DNA from: Manganitrophus sp963718695
GTDB taxonomy: Bacteria; Nitrospirota; Nitrospiria; SBBL01; Manganitrophaceae
Direction of reading: 5' to 3'
Assembly (NCBI GenBank): GCA_963718695.1
Contig: OY970371.1
Coordinates: forward strand, 2,418,001 to 2,482,000
Length of the DNA: 64,000 nt
In this document: positions 60,393 to 64,000 of the stretch, piece after piece
Numbering within the stretch: the stretch's first letter is position 1
Layout: every line of letters begins with the position of its first letter
The notes under the pieces: model-generated
Seen by the model: only the letters and a program-made list of their open reading frames with translations
Databases searched by the model: none
Told to the model about the DNA's origin: nothing
Position numbers and translations under genes: made by a program

Positions 60393-61363
60393 GGTTTTCT
60401 CGCCACAAAGGTCACAATACCATATTGCCGGCTTAAGATCTGAGCGCGCTCCACAATCGGAATCAGCGCCTTATCAATCAAGGCGAGTGGATGCGATAAA
60501 AGAAGAGAAACCAAATACCTTGATTTTAGCCGAAATCCATCCGTTTGGCTATTAGCCGAAAACGATTGATAGCTCGCATCAGGGAGATCTTCAAACTTAA
60601 GATCCGCCCTCCTCATGCGTGCGATGTAATAGTACAACCAATTCGTCGGACGCATTGAATAGATCTTGTCATTGTAATCCGCACGCAGCAACTCGAACCC
60701 ATTCCGCTCCAGATAGGCCCTCACCGTTTCCTCGGTAAAGAAGTAGAGGTGGCGAGGAATATCCTCCAAGAAGAGAAAGCGGGATGAAATACTTTTAAAA
60801 TTGGTCACCAAGAAGATAAAGTGCCCCCCCTTCTTCAAAAGCCGGGCAGCCTTCTTAAAATACGACATCGGATCGTGAACATGCTCAAGGACCGCCCATG
60901 CGGTGATCGCATCATAACAGGGCTGATCGATCTGAAGGTCGGGAAAGGGGGTGCGATACACCGGAAAATCATCAATCGCTTTTGAGTTCCGGGAGACCTC
61001 GACCCCCTCCACCTCCCATCCCTCCCTGATCATATGTCGGGGGAAGTCGCCATTGGCGCAGCCGATATCCAAAAGCCGCTTTCTCCCCTCTGCGCTACGC
61101 GCAAATTCTTTAAGATAGGAGGCCTCCACCCGGTAACGTTTCATTTGAGCGGCCGGATCCGCGTCGAAGTATTCATAGAAATCAACCGGATAATATCGGC
61201 TCATCTCCGAGAAGGCCGGCCTCGGATTGACATAGCCGAGGCCGCAATTGAGGCACTCCACCACCGAAAAGCGCTCTTCGGGAAAATATTTCGTATCCGG
61301 CTTTTGATAAACGACACGATGGTCACTCTGTCCACAGAGGTTACAGGCGATCGATTCCATCAT
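60389..61363 (-). CDS. SAM-dependent methyltransferase with N-terminal zinc-ribbon-like region
   Basis: This 324-residue protein begins MMESIACNLCGQSDHRVVYQ with CxxC and a second CxxC (VECLNCGLGY) that together look like a small zinc ribbon. A class I Rossmann methyltransferase domain follows (RLLDIGCANGDFPRHMIREG, about residues 106-125; DAITAWAVLEHVHDPMSYFK). Start ATG 61363 overlaps the asnB stop as ATGA; longer readings to 61405 or 61429 would sit inside asnB. Such proteins often modify sugars or lipids in surface-polysaccharide loci. Confidence 0.85.
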   Translation of the reverse strand: MMESIACNLCGQSDHRVVYQKPDTKYFPEERFSVVECLNCGLGYVNPRPAFSEMSRYYPVDFYEYFDADPAAQMKRYRVEASYLKEFARSAEGRKRLLDIGCANGDFPRHMIREGWEVEGVEVSRNSKAIDDFPVYRTPFPDLQIDQPCYDAITAWAVLEHVHDPMSYFKKAARLLKKGGHFIFLVTNFKSISSRFLFLEDIPRHLYFFTEETVRAYLERNGFELLRADYNDKIYSMRPTNWLYYYIARMRRADLKFEDLPDASYQSFSANSQTDGFRLKSRYLVSLLLSHPLALIDKALIPIVERAQILSRQYGIVTFVARKP

Positions 61364-63273
61364 TTGCGCGAAGGCTCTCTCAGCCCCCTCCCTGCCCCCA
61401 GCCATGATTGAAAGAGCAATATATTCCACAAATAATATTGTGCGTCATCCCTTCCTGAGAGGTGCGCCTCCCATTTCCGACGGATCGGGGCCGGATCAAA
61501 AAAACCTTCGGATCGGAGCCGCTTTTCATTCAGAAGGTCCTCCCCCCATTCTCGGAGGGGCTCCCGCAGCCAGGGGCCGAGCGGAATTCCGAATCCCATT
61601 TTGGGGCGTTCAAATAATTTCGGTGGAACATACTTGCTCAGAATCTGCCGGAGCGGCCACTTTCCCCGACCGTTCCGAACTTTCATTGATAACGGCAATC
61701 TCCATGCAAACTCAACCACCCGATGGTCGAGCAGCGGAACACGGGCTTCAAGGCTCACCCCCATACTGGCCCGATCGATTTTGGTCAGAATATCCTCGGG
61801 AAGATAAGTGAGTGTATCAAAGTACATCATCCGGTCGAATAACTCAGGGCTCTTGATCCAAGCGTCCCGATCATTCAAAACCGTCCGCGGCTCATAGGCG
61901 TTTAAAATCAAATCAGCGGGGCGATTCGTATGGGAAATGATCGTCCGGTACATCGTCTCGGCGCCGTCGGCTTCTAAAACGTCCGCCAGCCTCGACGCGC
62001 GGCCGCCGAGAAAAGAAAGACCGGCCATCCCTCTCGCCGCAATCCTTCTGATTCCACCGGGAACCCAGTGAAGGATATTCCAGAGTTTCTCTCCCACAAA
62101 ATAGCGGGAATACCCTCCAAAAAGCTCGTCGCCTCCATCTCCCGATAGGCTGACCGTCACATGCCGCCGGGCCAATTTGGAAACGAGAAAGGTAGGGATT
62201 TGAGAAGAGTCTGCAAAGGGCTCATCATAGAGCGTCGGCAAAGATGGAATCACGGCCATCGCCTCTCCAGAGGTCACATAAAGCTCCGTATGATCGGTCT
62301 GCAGATGCTTGGCTATCGTCTTTGCATGGTCCGCTTCGTTGTAGCTTTTTTCACCGAAACCGATCGTAAAGGTCTTTACCGCTTGTTTGCTCTGCGCCTG
62401 CATGAGGGCGACCACCACGGAAGAGTCAATGCCTCCCGAGAGAAAAGCCCCCAGAGAAACGTCGGCCTCCATTCTCAGCTTGATCGCATCCCTCAAAAGG
62501 ATCTCCAGGGCGTCGATCGCCTCCTCGTCGGAGCCTTCGAACGGACGGTCCCCTCCTGATTCGGCCGCCTCTCTGAACGACCAATAAGGAGCGGGCTTGG
62601 GCAGTGATCTGCCGTCGGAAAGGTTTAAAACGAGCATCATCCCCGCCGGCAGTTTATAAATTCCCTTGTAGATCGAATAAGGCGCCGGAATATAGTTATG
62701 CCGCAGGTAGAGCGCCATCGCATCCCGATCGACCTCTCCGAGGAACTCCGGGTGCGCACACAGGCTTTTTAACTCCGATCCGAAGAGAAATGCTTTTCCC
62801 ATCCATCCATAATAAAGCGGTTTTTCTCCCAGACGATCCCGGACCAGGTGGAGCCTGCGTTCCTTACGATCCCACAAAGCAAAGGCAAACATTCCGTTAA
62901 ACCGCCGGATGGCCCCTTCAACCCCCCACCGTCCGATCGCCGCAAGCATCACCTCGGTATCCGAATGGCCGCGGAATCGATCTCCCGCCGCCTCCAGCGC
63001 TTGGCGCAGCTCTCTAAAATTGTAGACCTCGCCATTAAAAGCGATCACATAACGGCCACAGGCGGACGCCATTGGCTGATGCCCCTCCGGAGACAGATCG
63101 ATAATGGAGAGACGCCGATGCCCCAAGGCGATGCCGGCTTCCGCATCGACCCACACGCCGCGATCGTCCGGACCCCGGTGGGCAAGGGCATCGGCCATAC
63201 GCGTTACAATCGATTCCAGATCACCCGGGCCCCTCTGGCGAGAGAGGTCGAGACAACCGCTCAAACCACACAT
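61360..63273 (-). CDS. asnB: Asparagine synthase (glutamine-hydrolysing)
   Basis: The 637-residue protein has the N-terminal glutaminase domain with catalytic Cys2 (MCGLSGCLDLS), AHRGPDDRG, and the synthetase domain with the PP-loop AFLSGGIDSSVVVAL (about residues 265-279) and SLSGDGGDELFGGYSRY. In polysaccharide loci such enzymes may amidate sugar carboxyl groups instead of making free asparagine; both are possible here. It precedes the methyltransferase gene with a 4-bp overlap. Confidence 0.93.
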   Translation of the reverse strand: MCGLSGCLDLSRQRGPGDLESIVTRMADALAHRGPDDRGVWVDAEAGIALGHRRLSIIDLSPEGHQPMASACGRYVIAFNGEVYNFRELRQALEAAGDRFRGHSDTEVMLAAIGRWGVEGAIRRFNGMFAFALWDRKERRLHLVRDRLGEKPLYYGWMGKAFLFGSELKSLCAHPEFLGEVDRDAMALYLRHNYIPAPYSIYKGIYKLPAGMMLVLNLSDGRSLPKPAPYWSFREAAESGGDRPFEGSDEEAIDALEILLRDAIKLRMEADVSLGAFLSGGIDSSVVVALMQAQSKQAVKTFTIGFGEKSYNEADHAKTIAKHLQTDHTELYVTSGEAMAVIPSLPTLYDEPFADSSQIPTFLVSKLARRHVTVSLSGDGGDELFGGYSRYFVGEKLWNILHWVPGGIRRIAARGMAGLSFLGGRASRLADVLEADGAETMYRTIISHTNRPADLILNAYEPRTVLNDRDAWIKSPELFDRMMYFDTLTYLPEDILTKIDRASMGVSLEARVPLLDHRVVEFAWRLPLSMKVRNGRGKWPLRQILSKYVPPKLFERPKMGFGIPLGPWLREPLREWGEDLLNEKRLRSEGFFDPAPIRRKWEAHLSGRDDAQYYLWNILLFQSWLGAGRGLREPSRK

Positions 63274-63317
63274 TGGATTGTTGTCCTTTTGGATTCCTTC
63301 ATCGACGGCAGTCGGAT

Positions 63318-64000
63318 TTACGGCTCCTTTATAAACACAAACTCATTGCAGCCGAGGCCGGCGCCGCGGGTCTTCAGATGCTGCAATCGGTATCCCTTCT
63401 CCCGGTAGAAATTGAAGACTTCCTTCGGTTTCGCCACCTCGAACGGGTACCCCCCCAACCAATCACGCCAATCGGTCAATACAGCCATCCCGCGCGCTCT
63501 TTTATAATCGGTATATCGCTTCGTCGGATTCTTTAAGGAGAGAAGATCGACGATCAATCCCTGCAAGAAGAAAAGCGGGAAGAAAAAACCGATGGTCGCC
63601 CCTTTTCCCAGCCACCCTGAACAATAGAACCGTTTGATCCTGCGCCAGAGAACCGATTTATAGCCTTGATCGTTGTAAATCGAAATAAACAGTCTCCCGC
63701 CATCTGCCACCCGCATCCCGGCATTCTCCAACGCCTGCCACATCGCCCCGGTGTGATGCAGCACCCCCCAAGAATAGACGATGTCGAACTTTCCGAGAGA
63801 TTGGGTGTAATCGCGGTCGAGAATCGATCCCTGTTCAATCACCCAATCGACATCTTCGGGGAAATAACGCCGTTTTAGCTCTCTAGTACAGGCCACCGAT
63901 TGGGGATCATAGTCGAAAGAATGAACACGCCCCCCCAGCCGCCGAGCCGCAAGGCTGAAGAGTCCGCTGCCGGAACCAATGTCCACAAAGCGCTTCCCGG
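63318..64000 (-). CDS. SAM-dependent methyltransferase, C-terminal part (start beyond the window)
   Basis: The frame runs off the right edge, so the N-terminus is missing. The visible 227 residues begin with the SAM-binding glycine motif (GKRFVDIGSGSGLFSLAARR), then FDIVYSWGVLHHTGAMWQAL and a hydrophobic C-terminal helix (FFFPLFFLQGLIVDLL). The DIGSGSG...SWGVLHHTG combination is typical of class I methyltransferases. It lies 44 bp upstream of asnB on the same strand. Confidence 0.88.
   Translation of the reverse strand, partial: GKRFVDIGSGSGLFSLAARRLGGRVHSFDYDPQSVACTRELKRRYFPEDVDWVIEQGSILDRDYTQSLGKFDIVYSWGVLHHTGAMWQALENAGMRVADGGRLFISIYNDQGYKSVLWRRIKRFYCSGWLGKGATIGFFFPLFFLQGLIVDLLSLKNPTKRYTDYKRARGMAVLTDWRDWLGGYPFEVAKPKEVFNFYREKGYRLQHLKTRGAGLGCNEFVFIKEP

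Overview
The window is chromosomal DNA from a Gram-negative (diderm) bacterium. It encodes LptA/B/C for lipopolysaccharide transport, a type IV pilus secretin with its PilM-N-O-P partners, sigma-54, several lipoproteins and a surface-polysaccharide operon. Gene order (lptCAB-rpoN-hpf-rapZ; pilMNOPQ-aroKB; one uninterrupted translation/transcription superoperon) and a base composition slightly above 50 percent G+C fit a Nitrospirota-like or deltaproteobacterial-type lineage. I favour Nitrospirota, but this is an inference and not proven by the sequence. No rRNA, phage, IS element or CRISPR array is present. Nearly everything lies on the minus strand.

Layout by coordinate: (1) 1-2063: a short operon of an ICMT-like membrane methyltransferase, a kinase-fold protein and the 5' part of purH, read from a promoter at about 2036-2063. 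(2) 2086-4474: two lipoproteins, one a 591-residue Ig-like (Big_1) protein with Asp/Asn-rich EF-hand-like loops, ended by a strong terminator. (3) 4550-11847: a MerR-type HTH protein, pilMNOPQ, aroK and aroB, from a near-consensus promoter that carries two inverted repeats. (4) 11906-18637: lptC-lptA-lptB-rpoN-hpf-rapZ-ubiX followed by a lipoprotein and an alpha-helical protein. (5) 18603-19848: a 493-bp gap without genes, then the first of two plus-strand genes, a secreted coiled-coil protein.

(6) 19873-54560 is about 35 kb read in one direction. In transcription order it holds tRNA-Thr(TGT), tRNA-Tyr, tRNA-Gly, tRNA-Thr(GGT), tuf, rpmG, tRNA-Trp, secE, nusG, rplK, rplA, rplJ, rplL, rpoB, rpoC, rpsL, rpsG, fusA, a second tuf, then the complete S10-spc-alpha series down to rplQ. 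A perfect consensus promoter (TTGACA-17-TATAAT) starts the run, a second promoter precedes rpsL, and a terminator or attenuator lies between rpsG and fusA. (7) 54636-64000: a plus-strand outer-membrane-type protein, then a tightly overlapping minus-strand operon of methyltransferases, an asparagine synthase, a two-gene ABC transporter, TPR-like membrane proteins and a fused oxidoreductase/acyltransferase, probably for making or exporting a surface polysaccharide.

Three observations stand out. A roughly 90-bp two-hairpin repeat occurs four times, always between genes of the translation superoperon and always in the same orientation; paired bases change together between copies. rpoC and rpoB are each broken by one extra base, and the two extra bases may sit in the same short sequence context. 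A different element with inverted ends sits between rpoB and rpoC. The remaining genes are mostly ordinary housekeeping functions.
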